64,000 nucleotides of DNA, from contig CM055101.1 in assembly GCA_029204225.1 (NCBI GenBank), positions 59,909,328-59,973,327 of the forward strand, in the 5' to 3' direction. Under the pieces are notes generated by a model, which searched no databases, was not told the DNA's origin, and saw only the letters and a program-made list of their open reading frames with translations. Origin of the DNA: Diphasiastrum complanatum. Taxonomy: Eukaryota; Streptophyta; Lycopodiopsida; Lycopodiales; Lycopodiaceae. This document shows, piece by piece, positions 11,117 through 22,964 of this stretch. The stretch's first letter is position 1, and each line of letters starts with the position of its first letter. Both the position numbers and the translations under genes were made by a program.

Positions 11117-11860
11117 TTTCTTCTTCTTGGTTTTTGAGCTAGAGGGATGAGATGTTCATCCTCTTCACCATCTTGATCTCGATCTTTGGCTTTGTCTTTG
11201 TTGTATTCTTGAGAGAATTGGTTCTTACTCCTTCCTTTCTGCTTGCCTTTGACAAAGAGGGCTTTGTCACTTCCACCATAATCAAGTTTGTTCATCCTAG
11301 AGAGTTTATAGCTTTGTCTAGATTCTTCATAAATAAGAATTTCTTGGAGAGTTTCTAGATTAGGTAACTCCTCCTTAATAGCAAAAGACTGAACAAGATT
11401 ATCATAGTCATCTCTCAAGCCATTCAGTATGACTTGAACTAGCTCAACTTGGTTAATGGTAACACCAACACAAGAAAGCTCTCTATGTAAATCTTTAACT
11501 CTCAGAACATAGTTAGATGCACTCTCTTCACTTCTTTGGAAACTTTGGAAAATCTGATTCCTAAGAGTGGGTATTCTAGAAGTATTCTTTGCTTCATAGA
11601 TGGCTTTAAGTGCATCCCAAGCTTCTTTGGCTGTAGTGCAAGATCCTATCTCTCTCAAAATTTCATTAGATACATTCATCTTAATGAAATGTACAGCCAT
11701 TCTAGCTCTCTTCTTATATTTAGGAATTTCAACCCGTGCTTGAGGCTCCTCCTCAACACCAAGCACAATATCCATAACATCCTGGAGAATCAAAACAGAC
11801 TCCATTCTTGACTTCCAAATTGAGTAATTAGAAGTGTTTAGTCTTTCACTGGCTTCTAGA
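11113..11860 (-). CDS. Copia A Gag (UBN2-type), 5' end uncertain
   Basis: The frame 11113-11805 encodes 230 residues with the copia Gag hallmarks KEAWDALKAIYEAKNTSRI, RNQIFQSF and VELVQVILNGLRDDYDNLVQSF. A basic, charged C-terminus leads to the zinc knuckle. Coding similarity continues upstream of the first ATG (SNYSIWKSRMES just before 11805), so the true start lies near 11860 or further, possibly lost to mutation. The role is virus-like particle assembly (family knowledge). Confidence 0.85.
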
Positions 11861-12580
11861 AGATATCCTTGTTCCTATCAGACTTAGAGTTGTTGCTCTC
11901 TTCCGATATAGGTATTTTCAAGGTTGAACTACATTCCTATGTGAAATACTTGCAACTATATTTGAGATAAATCTCAAATATTCCACAAGACAAGTTTTCT
12001 AGATCAGACACAAAAAGTGGTTTGAGACACTTTGGTTGGTTTGAATTCTACTTTTGGCACATGTGAAATGCTTCAAAAGAAAACACTATTGACACTCAGA
12101 AGGCTCAAAGGGTGCTCAAATACTTCAAACTCAGTCTTGATCTATAGTTTCTTGTGTTGGATGCTCAAAATAATGAATTCAAAACAAAGTATAATTGAAT
12201 CAAATCAAAATGCTGTCACTCAGATTTTGGACCTATTCCTATCCTCTTTAAGAGCTTATAACTCTTGCTACACACATCAGATTGATTTGATTTCAATTTT
12301 TATGGAGAGTGCAGATCAAATGCTTTCCATCAAGCTATAACACTGCTATCTTTGGATCTATAAGTAAGGAGAACAAAGGGACTGAAAAACTTTGATTTTC
12401 ACACGTGCGGAATTTCAGAATTCCGTACTTCCTCAATTCAGGTCTAAAAATTCAGTTCAAGTCCGATTTGATCCAAATACACTTCAGAGAAAGGTTAGAA
12501 AAAGTGCAAAACTGCTTTTTTGCTTGATTTAGCTCTCAGTTTCTTGTATAATCAGAGTTGTTAGCATGCAAAGCTTAATG
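11861..12580 (-). other. Copia A untranslated leader
   Basis: About 0.7 kb between primer site and gag has no coding sequence. It holds one near-copy of the recurrent palindrome (CACACGTGCG at 12400-12409) next to GGAATTTC/GAATTCCGTAC. Confidence 0.7.
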
Positions 12581-12594
12581 TGGCTCTGATACCA
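12581..12594 (-). other. Copia A primer binding site (tRNA-iMet)
   Basis: The minus strand reads TGGTATCAGAGCCA directly after the 5' LTR. This is complementary to the 3' end of plant initiator-Met tRNA, the standard copia primer. Confidence 0.95.
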
Positions 12595-13391
12595 TGACAA
12601 AATTTCCAGAATTCACACGTGTGGGGAATGTCCACAAGAGTGACTGATCTTAATTAAGCTTTGTGATTGGCACTATAACCTGATTCTAGATTGATCAACA
12701 AAATCTAGTTTAGAAGAAATGGCTAATCCACAATCTAGCATGCTAATCAACAGAATATAATAGCAATGAATCAAAGAATGAATAAAAATACAAGATTTCA
12801 ATGTATAAGCATTAGTCTCAACACGAGTTAGAGAGAGAGAGAGCTAGAGAGATAACAAGCAATATTTGTTTAGATTCAAAATGGCATGAGATAGCTACAA
12901 AACTTTGGTTCTTCATCATTGATTGTGTGGAGAGCTACACATATTTATGGAGATTGAGGTAGCTAGAGGTAGAACCATATCTATCCACTCCAAAATGACA
13001 TCTAAAGTGACATCTAGAGTCTATGTGACATTTGTCACTTGTCATGCATGAAATTTTACCAACTTTTTACAAGTGTACTAGTTCTAACTAGAAATGTCCA
13101 AATCATCATGCATGTGTCCATTAAACTTTGTGCATGCCTTGCATGTCACTATGGATCACTTACAATTAATGCATGTGAGTTGCCACGAGTTTCTACAAGC
13201 ATAATCATGCTAATTCTATGTCTACAAACTATATACAAGTTGCATTTATCAAACTAGATAATACATAACCATGTAGCTCGAGTTCTATGTAGGCCAAACT
13301 TGGCATTTTTCATTAATGAGCTACATACTTGCATGGTGCAACATTTGTAGCAAGCCAAGAAATCAATATGGATTGTTTTTCAATTTTAACA
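12595..13391 (-). repeat. Copia A 5' LTR
   Basis: 797 bp, TGACAAAATTTC...TTTTAACA, with CACACGTGTG at 12614-12623. Promoter and polyadenylation signals are expected here from family knowledge; I did not locate a convincing TATA box on the minus strand. Confidence 0.95.
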
Positions 13392-13396
13392 ATAGG

Positions 13397-14223
13397 AGCA
13401 TAACCCATGGGTTAATGCACACGGCCTAAGTACACAATAGAACCCCTACCCTAGCATGAACCTGATAGATATATACGGAAGGGGAGAGGGGTGTACAATT
13501 TAAAGATTTTTTGTACATTCAACAAATTGTATATTCATGTATATAAATGCTAAAACACAGGTGATGGAATTCATTGTTGAAAAGAGTATGGAAGACCCAC
13601 TAGCTAGGCAGTTACACGAATATCAGAGAAGAGAATCAGCAAGAGGACCAAGTAGGCCTCAGAGTTCCTGCAACCCTTTACCCGCTTACCCTGTGCACCG
13701 CAAGGAAATTTTGTCAAATAGTCTGTTCTACAAAAACTTTGATGCTTACAGTTTATATCTACCGCCCATGGAGTTTCCTCTAGATGTCCAGGTTTATGAG
13801 CTACGACCATCCACAAGTTCAGCCCTCAGATTCACATGGCCACTCATCCCAGGTAGTTTTGAAAACTACAAGGAATCCTACAAGAGCTTATGTAGGTTCT
13901 CAGTTGTTGTCGTGAACTGGAAAGATGATATCGTTAGATTGGCCGGCCACTATGTCTACTACCTGTTGGTTACTACAACTTTGGAGCGCTAAGACGAAAC
14001 CCACCAGGATTCACCTTACTAAATGGTGATACAACCCCAATGAGTCCATGGAGTCAGCAGGAGCGGACCTAGCGTTGTACTTGCAGATGCGTGACAGAAC
14101 TACTAGGGAACGCAAAACCCTAAACGAGATGTTCTATTTTAGATTCCTGGAAGGTGTCGATCTGGCCCTTGCGGATGTGCCAGAAGTGGACCCCAATTAC
14201 ACCAGGGAGTTGATGAACCAATG
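13397..14223 (+). pseudogene. gag-like or downstream ORF remnant of the interrupted gypsy element
   Basis: After the duplicated target site the host gypsy sequence continues. A splice-acceptor-like pyrimidine/CAG site near 13550-13562 precedes an open frame (13537-13992). That frame runs on in another reading phase, with NPNESMESAGADLALYLQMR and EGVDLALADVPEVDPNY (about 14036-14210). The composition (charged, W/F-rich, no known catalytic motif) is gag-like, but I do not recognise the family. It could be a downstream ORF of the same Tat-like element or the gag of a neighbour. Confidence 0.4.
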
Positions 14224-14474
14224 AACAGAAATGTGCAGAAATGCACTATAACCACCCCCTCACGGTTATGCATCATACACTAGACATGGTATGATGAGCA
14301 TCTCCTGCAAGTTCAGTTTTTCATGCATACATTTTTATTACATTTTTGCATATACTCTGAGCTGCATAGGACATTTGCTTACTGTGTGGGCATGAATGTT
14401 TGTATAGACGCATAGTTGACGAGGGGTTGCGAGAGAAAAAAGTGAAAACAGAAACAATAAGTGGGGTGGGGAGT

Positions 14475-14506
14475 GACTCCATCGCCTAATGGGTAAGGCA
14501 CAGAAG
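14475..14506 (+). other. 5' half of a tRNA-Arg-like sequence
   Basis: GACTCCATCGCCTAATGGG followed by TAAGGCACAGAAG reproduces the acceptor strand and D-arm of plant tRNA-Arg genes. The D-stem GCC/GGC is intact. The anticodon arm and 3' half are absent; an AT-rich and purine-rich tract follows (14507-14640). It is either a truncated tRNA pseudogene or the head of a tRNA-derived SINE. Confidence 0.55.
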
Positions 14507-17196
14507 AAAATATATATATGAAAAGAAGAAAAGAAAACCGAAAAAGAGAGAGAAAGAAAGACTGAGAGAAAAGTAAAATTAAAAAAAAAAACAAAAGAGA
14601 AAAAAGAAAAGGACTTCCACCATCTCTATCAGACCTCGAACCAATTTGTGAGGACGAGTGACATCTCACATATCCATAGAAGGTGAGGACGATTTTTTCT
14701 AATTGATTCTATAGATTAACGGAAAACCAGTGCTCCCTACTATCTGGTATATTGGATCTTAGGACAGTAAGTTGTCCTACATGGATTACTATCACAATAT
14801 AGGGCTTAAGAGAAGATTCAATACAGAGAGGATAGATGGTTATTCCCTGTTGAATCAGGTTCTTAGAGAATATAAGTTGAATGTCTAAACAAAAAAAGAA
14901 TTGGTAATCACCAGTCTGGACCGGTTTCAGAGTTGGGGCACTAAAGCCTCATTGCATATGCATTCACACACACATCAATGGCACGGTGTTAGACACAATA
15001 CTGATGACTTGCATCCATATCATCCCACTTCCAATCCTAAGATTTGCATTTGCATATCCCTCCATGCATGGGTCCGAAAGTGGGCATTGCCTTACGTCTG
15101 ATGGGATTGGGAGCATTTTCCATTTAGGTCACAGGTGGATATTTGCAGGTATGAAGACACCAAATTGTTCAAAGATGTTAAATCCAATTTGGTTGCAGAT
15201 AGATTCTAAGGGCTCAATCGATGGCCTTTGGGTAGGAAGCTGTTGAAGACATTGCACCAACTCACTGTGGTTAGCATCATCTAGCAAGGGTGCTGAGCCT
15301 ACTATACTTGATTCACCACTAGGAGCGGGTCTGCAAAACCAGAGACTCTAGGTCCGCTGTATGGGGACCATACTACCCAGTGGTAGTCGCCAATGTTAGC
15401 CGATATTTCTGCATGAAAAAACGGGCTAATATTGAAGTTTAAATTTGCAAAATTGGAAAAAATCGACATATAAAACCCCGGTTATTAGAGAAAAATTGGC
15501 ACAAATTTGCCTTAGAATTGGGTCCCAGCCCGCCTCTAAAGTGGCTAAACACAATTTAAAAGTAAGAAATTGACATTTCAAAAAACTCGTCAAAAATATT
15601 TTGTGATCAAGTTTTGTGAGACCGAGCCAAGAGTGCCGGTCCCAGCCCGCCTTAAATGAGACTAGAGCAAATTTTGCAGCCTTAAAAATAACCGGTAAAA
15701 TATTTTGCGGCTTTTCAAAAAAATGGCCAATTGTTAAAAAATAGCTGGTATCACCATGCTAAAATCTCACCATATAATGAGTCCATTTTTTACTAATATA
15801 TGATCACTCAGTGTATTTTTCAGGGAAACTTTGTTGTCATGGGAGCCCTAGTCATGAATGTCAAAAAAGTCAACCACAGAAGAAAAAATCGAGAAGAAAA
15901 AGTTTTGGGTGTACCGAGAAAAAACCCACTGAGCCATTGACATATTGGGCTTCTAGGGTGTACAAAAGGAGAAACTTGAGTGGCCTACCTAGCCTTTGAC
16001 AAAAATGGCATCTTGGCTGGAAGAGAGCCTTGAATGCACCACTCTCTCACTCTCTTATGGAGGCCACTAGGTGTACTATCAAATGGGTTGGGGACAAATG
16101 GCAAAGAGGGCTTGAAGGGCATGAAAAATGGCAAGATGACATTGTGAAGGAGATCCATTGGAATTTCCTATAAGAAGGAGCCAACTCTTTGTGTTTCACA
16201 TGTTAGTACTTTTGTATGTTAGTATTTTTAGGAGTTGGTACATTTGGGAGTTGTCTTTGAAAGGGTTGTTGAGAGCTTGAATGTTTGAGAATGCCTTGAA
16301 GTTAAGTTCTATTTTGATGTTAGTAGGTGTGAATGTCGTTGCTCCATGTTAGGGTTAGTGGATTTGAATGGTTGTTGTGTTGTATTATTGTCTTATGTTG
16401 CCCCATGCTAGTTGTGTGTTTGAGAGAGTTTAGTGGTTCAATATGAGTTGCTTAGATTTAGTTCAAAATTGAATGTAACATTGCTAATCATGTGTGTGAT
16501 AAATGCTTGAGGTTGAAGCATGGTATGCTTGAGAGAGGGTGGAAGTTTGGTGAGTGCTTCCAATTAGGTGTGGATTGTCATTTCTTACTTCGGTTGGTGC
16601 TTACTTGGATGCTGCCAAGTATTGTGGGTTGGAGATTGATTGTTTTAGTTGAGTGCTTGAAGTAGTTTGATGTGTGCTTACTTCTTATAGTTGGATGATG
16701 GTGTCTTAATTGTTGGTAATGCATGCATTCCCTTGTTATTATGAGTTCAGTTGTGGGATGTTCTTTTAATGATGATTGCTAGTGGTACCATTTCGATTGG
16801 TTGAAGGATTTGCTTGTGAAGTAACATTGGATTCGTTAGTTTCTCAATTGTTTGTTTGAAAGCGACTACATGAATGTGTTTCTGCAAGTAAGAGTAGGTT
16901 TTGGAATTACATTTAGCAATGAGCTAAAGAGCAATTGGTCAATGCGGCTTGTTCATCACCGGAAGCCATGGAAAAATTAGCCCACAGCCTTGTTGCGGCC
17001 ATCTGCGGTCAAAAATCAGCGATTTGAGGCCTCTACAAACTGCCCACGGCCTTGCCTGCTGATTTTTGGGAGCTGCCCACAGCCTACTTGTGGCATATTT
17101 TACCTGAAACAAGTATTTATGAACATGCTCACTACTTGCGGCTCCTCTGTGCGGCGAATCGGTGACCTGTGGCTTGTTTTACCTGCAACAAATTAG
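14507..17196. other. Non-coding or unrecognised interval
   Basis: 14520-14640 is an A/G-rich low-complexity run. 15400-15790 holds two copies of a GGTCCCAGCCCGCCT motif (about 15510 and 15638). 16950-17180 has several variants of GCCCACRGCCT. Short open frames here lack any domain signature. I see no supported gene; the stretch is probably old LTR or leader material. Confidence 0.4.
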
Positions 17197-18349
17197 GTTT
17201 GATACTCATCTTCACCTACTCTACTTCATGTTGGATGGAAAGTTTGGAATCTATCTTTTGATTTATGATTGTGGCATTGTTTTCACTAAACTTTGTGAAA
17301 ATTTGAGATCAAGCATTGATGAGATCTTGTTGGATCTAGATCATATGAGTATTTCTAGAGGTTAAGGTATGAAAATATTCATATATTTGATATATTTGAT
17401 GATCAAGAGAAAGGTAAGCAAGTGGAAGTGACCAACTTTGCTTTACTCACATGTTTTGGAGAATCTTCTTGTGTAGATGATGCTATGCAAGTGGATATTG
17501 GTTCTCATGGTTTTCATGCTGTAAAATCAAGTAATGGATCTAGAAAAGAGGTCTTAGTCTATGTCTTTGATGGTGAAGTAGAAGATCAAGACGTTGATCT
17601 CAAAGGGCTTCAACAACACAAAAGGAAAAGTGGCAATTTGGAGCTAATGAAGAGCATCAGAGGGTCATTTGGCAAAGATGTTTTGGATCTATTTTTTCAG
17701 GTGTTTAAAGACTCAAGTAAGATTAAGAGAGCAGAAAGAATAAGTTTATTTTACTTCTTCTATCTCATGTTTGAGCAATTTCATGTGGATGTGTGCAAAT
17801 TGTCAAGATATGGTAAAACTAGCTACATTGGTTTGCATCATTTTGATGTTGGAGTTGTACTAGCATTCTTGGCTGGTTTTGCTGATGGAAATGAAGCTAT
17901 TGGAGGTTCATTATGTCACTCATTCATGGCCAAGTCATCAAGTGTTGATGATATCTTGTGGCAAGATGGCAATGGAGGCTCATTCATGGAGTTTTATGGT
18001 GGAGACATACCAAGAAAGGACAAAGTTGGAGGAGACAAACAAGCAAATGGTCATTACTCACATTTACTGTTTGGTTGCTATAATTTTTCAGAGAGTTCGA
18101 AGTTTGAAGCATGGAGGAATCATTGCATTGACATTCTATTTGGTCCTTCATGTTCTACTCACGTTTTGACATGTAAAATTGATGTAAGAAATAGTGAAGC
18201 ATCCAATTTGGACACTATTATCTATATCAATTATGGAAGCTACTATAGAACCTTAGAAAGGAGATCTATACTTAGGATGGAGATCATTCTAAAGTTGGAT
18301 CAAAGTAGTACGGTTAAAACTATGCCAAAACTAGTTGAAGAGGGAGTGT
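17197..18349 (+). pseudogene. Family X polyprotein, C-terminal part (older copy)
   Basis: From 17197 this matches the C-terminal third of the 1,080-codon frame at 42043-45285. It starts at FDTHLHLLYFMLDGKFGIYL and ends at KTMPKLVEEGV-stop, with the stop codon overlapping the LTR start. An internal frame is open from 17422 to 18351. Relative to the young copy it carries about 50 extra residues (roughly 17410-17580) between 'DDQE' and the shared VEDQDV/EDQEV site. A break lies near 17350. No Gag or protease is present, so it is 5'-truncated. Confidence 0.85.
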
Positions 18350-18667
18350 GAGAAATTTCAACTAGTTTAGTCTAGTTTAGTCATATTTTGGTAAATTGTC
18401 AATATTAGGCCAATATGCATTTTAGACTTAGAGATAAACTTTCTAAAGTTATTTTAGTCAAAGTTCATTTGAATTACCACTTTTAGAAAGTGTGGGAAAG
18501 TTATTAGGTCAAATTTGGACACATTCAAATTTGAATGTTAGATGCATTGAATCTAGTCATATTGATGATAGGATTTTTGAACTAGAGGAGTTTTGGAGGG
18601 AAACCAGACTCATTAATGAGGTATGGATCTGCTATATATAGTGTAAATTCGTGGGAGAACATACTCT

Positions 18668-18668
<1 letters not shown>
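18347..18668 (+). repeat. Family X 3' LTR (diverged, partial)
   Basis: TGTGAGAAATTTCAACTAGTTTAGTC follows the polypurine-like GAAGAGGGAG, exactly as at 45271-45281. Similarity to the young LTR runs to a CT tract, which in this copy has grown into a long microsatellite (18669-18758). The right LTR end beyond it is not recognisable. Confidence 0.75.

Positions 18669-18758
<90 letters not shown>
18669..18758 (+). repeat. (CT)n(CA)n microsatellite
   Basis: About 19 bp of CT followed by about 71 bp of CA. It sits where the X LTR carries a short CTCTCTTCTCTCTCTC run, so it probably grew from that tract. Confidence 0.95.
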
Positions 18759-18760
<2 letters not shown>

Positions 18761-19719
18761 AATGGTACCCAATGCTACTTTACTCCTTTTGATTTTCATT
18801 GCTTTACAAGCCATATGGTCCTTTATGGCTTTTGGTGGGAAGATTTTTAAACCTCCAAATGCATTTAATGCCACCTCAACGGTTAAGATCGCCTACATAC
18901 CATCCTATGGACACGATCAGTTTCTTCTTCTACACTTGTTCAGATGGGTTTCACCTATATGAAGGTGGCATGGTTCTTTTGCCTTCCCCACGCTCTCTCT
19001 CTTCCCTTCTCCTTCCTCTGGCAGAACAAGCTTTGCAATATCGGTGCCTATGTTCCAACGATTGAAGATTTACCTTCGGATATCACTGATAAGTCACCTT
19101 GCTACCTATCTACTCTTGCTATGGATATGCTAATATTAGAGGAATTATAGCATTAATAGCACTATACTGCATCGCTGCTATTGTATCATGTTTTATGGAT
19201 TTATGCATGAAGAATATTTGCCTGCCATCACTGCTAGCAAGAATGCTTGCTTTGGCTACTTTTGTTTGTGAAAACTATCGCTGGTCAGAATTGTTAGCAT
19301 GATAGTATGGCATACTATAATTGAATGATGATTGATTGAGCGCTTTATCATTGTAGGGATGTGTGTTGTCGCTGCTCAGACACCATCACGTTTTTATCCC
19401 ATTGCTGCTCAGATATATGTTGGCAATGCATTGCTGCCAGTACTGATAGTTGCATGGCATAAATGACACTTGTGTATGAAAATGATAGTAGTTCGCTACC
19501 ATACCAGCAATGCAACCACATACTAATCTACTTATTGTATATACCATTGATGCTAAATCACTTTATGATCACCATCACTACTTTCCAATGTGGCACTGCT
19601 TTCATCTACAATTGAGGGTATATAGATACATCTGGATAGACTACACTCATTTGGTGGTAGATGGGGCTTGATCTTACACACCAGGATCATGATCTAAGTC
19701 TTCTAAGGAACACTTCTAG
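18759..19719. other. No supported gene
   Basis: Short open frames on the plus strand (for example from 18762) have no domain signature. The region is rich in GCTGC/CACTGC words but shows no clear repeat structure. Confidence 0.4.
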
Positions 19720-20240
19720 AGCCTATATGCAGCAACAAAGTTTTACTTTGGATGGCCAACCTTTGGAGATTGTATCATCCTACACATAGTTGGGCACACT
19801 TTTCACAGGTCCAATATTTAGTATGCAACAGGTTGTGGCAACTAGGTTGAGGAAGGGCCCGACTCATCATCCTTTATTTAGTATGAGACAGGCTGCGGCA
19901 ACTAGGGTGAGGAAGGGTCATGCATCCTTGGTTAGTCTTGAGAGTTCCTATTTTTGGAAGTATATTTGGGATGCACCGAGTAACAGTAGGTTGTTTGACA
20001 TTATAGTCCGCCTAAAATTATGTATGCTATAGAGGTTTGGAGTACAGGGATTCTTGAGTCAAATTGGGCCAGTTGCCATTTGAGGATGGTCTACTTTAAC
20101 TATGTATACATTGAGTTTGGTTGCTATCCATACATAAATAGTCCTTTTAAATTTTTTTTGGGGCTATTCTTGATCATTTGTCGACTATCATATACTACAT
20201 ATTGGAGGTTGTCTACTAAAAGGTCCATTACCACCTAGTT
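19720..20240 (+). pseudogene. LINE-type (non-LTR) reverse transcriptase fragment
   Basis: The translation QQSFTLDGQPLEIVSSYT, stop, LGTLF matches the conserved 'G..LE.V..Y.YLG..F' stretch after the RT palm of plant LINEs. RQAAATRVRKGHASLVSLE follows. In a shifted frame comes MYAIEVWSTGILESNWA (about 20020-20070), the region where relatives have LYG-EVW. It has stops and shifts, and neither the catalytic palm nor the endonuclease is present. The family is inferred from these motifs only. Confidence 0.65.
19811..19930 (+). repeat. 60-bp tandem duplication inside the LINE fragment
   Basis: TTTAGTATG begins at 19817 and at 19877. The two units, CAACAGGTTGTGGCAACTAGG and GAGACAGGCTGCGGCAACTAGG, differ at a few positions, so the duplication is old. 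It preserves the reading frame (20 codons). Confidence 0.8.
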
Positions 20241-22002
20241 GGAGTAGCTCTTTTCTATGTTTGATCAAGTTTTGACTAGATTGTACTGGATGTCTAATAA
20301 TAGAACTACTATAGTCCTTTTAAGCATAGTAGCACAACATTTGCTTCTTATTTTGTCTTCTACAACGGCCTTGATGATCTACTACGACATTGGTACAATA
20401 TTCAGCTTTTTGTTTTTGGCATCTTTTCAACTATTGTTTGTTGTACTGTGCTTCAGATGTTTTTGGGGAGATCCTCCACATATGGCTTGTTGGGATCACA
20501 CTAACAATATGGGCTATATGCACCCTGTTTCTATTAGCTATGGTTTTATGGGTATTGGTACTGATTCCTGAATGTCTTTCATTGATCGTACTTCTGTGGG
20601 TTAAACTGGTTCCGATCTTTACCCTTATCATAAGAACCTTTGGATGCAACCATAGTTAGAAATAGTTTTTCTTTTGTTGTACATTATACCATCTACTTCC
20701 ATACTTACGAATTCGTGTGACCATTGTATCATGATTCATCAAGAAGTTACATGCATTTGACCATGATGAAAAATCAATGCAATATTGAATGTAATAGATG
20801 TAATGTAGCAGGTTGATAGAGACCCTGCTTGGCTTAATAGTAAGTTAGTAAACTCTAAAACCATGATACCTAGTTTGAGGAGGTGAAGGAGCCTATGAAT
20901 TCTTCAATACCCATGAGCATAGAATCTATTGTCATGTTGGCACAACTTAGTTGTGAGAAAGTCTAACACCATATTAAGTAGTTGTACTTTGTGCTTTTAT
21001 CTATATTTATAAAGTTTGCTTTACATCTTGAGTTATATCTCGTCTTTATTCTGAGTCTTGGGTTCGACCATTGTATGATCAATGTTTATGAGAAGTAGCA
21101 TATTTGCATCAAAATTCCTTCATTGTATCAAAGACATAAGTTCTAGTTGCCACCATATCCTGTTGTGAGGTGAGAGATTCCCTACATGGTCATCCAATCA
21201 TAAGATCACTTTGGTTTTGAGTGTGGGAATAATCATCCATCAATTTGCACTGAAAGTTAGGGTCTGCACGCCCTGGGTTGGAAACAAGTTTAAAGTTTTC
21301 TGCAAATTCGATGAGCTTATAGTATTTTGCCTTTTTAGAATTGGAGGATTGACTTTTTTTTTTCAGAGCTAGGCCTACCTAGAAAGAATTGAAAAATCGA
21401 ATTCAGGGTAAAAAACATTACAGAAAAATTGATGAATTGGATCAAATCGGAATTGTGTTTCAAATCTCAATGAATCAGAGGATCGGGAAACTATGCTAGC
21501 TATTTTTCAGGCTCTGCATAAGCCATTCTAACACCTAAAGGCTAGTGCTAAAATCTTGAAACCCTAGGTGGCTAGTACACTATGATAAGTTGAAATATTT
21601 CAGAGCTATCTTTTGCACTCTACATAAGTCAGTTAGCCAACATTACTAAACTCAATTTTCCCAAATCTAGTAAGTTAGAGGGGCCAAATCATAGCATATG
21701 GATTTTGAAGATGCAAAATTATCAATATACATTATTAGAATGTAATAACAAGGGGTCAATTCAAGCCATGCAATGAGAAAGAGACACAAAGATTTTGATG
21801 CTAAGAGTGAAATGGGATGGATTTGCATTATATGCTAGTCAAATAAGCATCATCCCACAACTATGTTTTCTTGTTAAATTATGGGCATGATTCAAGCATT
21901 CAAGTAAGTATTAATTAAAAGAGCAATTGACACGCTTGCTAGGTTTTTATGTACTTGTTTTTCTAATGCTTGCTAGTTTAATTATTTATTGTGTCTTGCA
22001 GA
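20241..22002. other. No supported gene; may hold introns of the gene split at 22090
   Basis: An open frame at 20257-20571 is hydrophobic but lacks any recognisable motif and is probably chance or LINE tail. The last 60 bases (21940-22002) look like an intron end: T-rich, then TGTGTCTTGCAG. Confidence 0.4.
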
Positions 22003-22089
22003 TCATCTTTGGTGGCGAGAGAACATTATAAAGATTCTACGAGTATTGGAAAATCTTTGGGTTCCATATTGTCATCAAAAACTACAAAA
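22003..22089 (+). pseudogene. Left part of an exon split by copia B
   Basis: After the acceptor TCTTGCAG the frame SSLVAREHYKDSTSIGKS and onward is open up to the insertion point. Removing copia B and one copy of CAAAA joins it without frameshift to EMLKNSRYERIKND at 26825. The exact in-frame continuity shows that this was one exon before the insertion. The gene product is not recognised. Confidence 0.75.
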
Positions 22090-22951
22090 TGATAAATTTT
22101 ACAGTTTTTAGGACAATAATGATTGTACTTTACAATCATAGAGAGTTATTGGTTGCTTAATCAATGAATCTATCAAGTTCTACACATTAGATCTTGATCT
22201 AGATTCACTACACTTGGATTTAAGCAAGAGCAATGGATCAACACATCATTTTTTGGTGAGAGCGGCTTCACACGTGTGGAGTACTGTCCACTATACGGCC
22301 TGCATCTGAAACAACAAGTACAATGATACTAGATAGCAATCATGCATAAAAATCACAAGACAAATGACTAGAAATCTCACAAAAGTGTAGAGTGCAAAAG
22401 TCTCATCAATTTTCTTAGCAAAATGATGATCCTTTTATGGATCAAGTACATCCATGAGTCTGGTACAGTCCAGCAGGCCTTCACACGTGTGAAGAGTGCC
22501 ACATCACTCAGATCTATCCATTTTATCCATCCTTGATCCTTATCCAATAGTTGACCTTCTAGAATATGACTAAAATCCAAAAAGCTAGTCTCCTAGAATA
22601 TAGAAATATTCCCTACAAAATAGGATCTAAGGAAAATGGTCAACTCTTATCTTCTAGTACTCTATACACACGTGTGAACATCCACTTGCCATGTGGGAGC
22701 ATTTACTCATGCACATGCAAGGAAAAGCTAATTTGTAGGTGACTAGTCAACTTGACTAAAAACTAGTCATTTCATGTTCACACTAACTAGAATGATACAA
22801 AATCAATATGGATATATACAAACATGAAAAGTACATCCTTTCACACGTGGGAACAGGCTCCACACGTGTGAAATCATATCATCAACATATTCTAATGTTT
22901 GATCAATATTTACATGAACCAATGTCAAGTGAGAAGTGACAATTTTCAACA
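22090..22951 (-). repeat. Copia B 3' LTR
   Basis: 862 bp, TGATAAATTTTACAG...TTTTCAACA. It contains five copies or near-copies of CACACGTGTG (22269, 22492, 22667, 22842 as CACACGTGGG, and 22861), an unusually dense set. Confidence 0.95.
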
Positions 22952-22964
22952 CTCCTCCTCACTT
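22952..22964 (-). other. Copia B polypurine tract
   Basis: The minus strand reads AAGTGAGGAGGAG directly before the 3' LTR. The stop codon of the pol frame (22965) abuts it. Confidence 0.8.

Larger units (their letters stand above)
7061..13391 (-). mobile_element. Copia A: full-length Ty1/copia element, minus strand
   Basis: Two 797-bp LTRs (7061-7857 and 12595-13391) both start TG and end CA. They are flanked by the 5-bp target duplication ATAGG (7056-7060 and 13392-13396). By eye they differ at about 18 positions. A tRNA-iMet primer site and a polypurine tract sit at the expected inner borders. Gag, NC-protease, integrase, RT and RNase H follow in copia order on the minus strand. The element is complete in structure but carries stops in gag-pol (for example TAG at 8880-8882 and TAA near 8603), so it is probably not autonomous now. 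Confidence 0.95.

Noticed and set aside
15811-15999. Possible zinc knuckle (CCHGSPSHEC)
   Set aside because: Cys/His spacing does not fit CX2CX4HX4C, and no Gag sequence surrounds it.
20257-20571. Hydrophobic 104-codon plus-strand frame resembling a membrane protein
   Set aside because: T-rich DNA gives hydrophobic translations by chance; no motif and no splice or start context.
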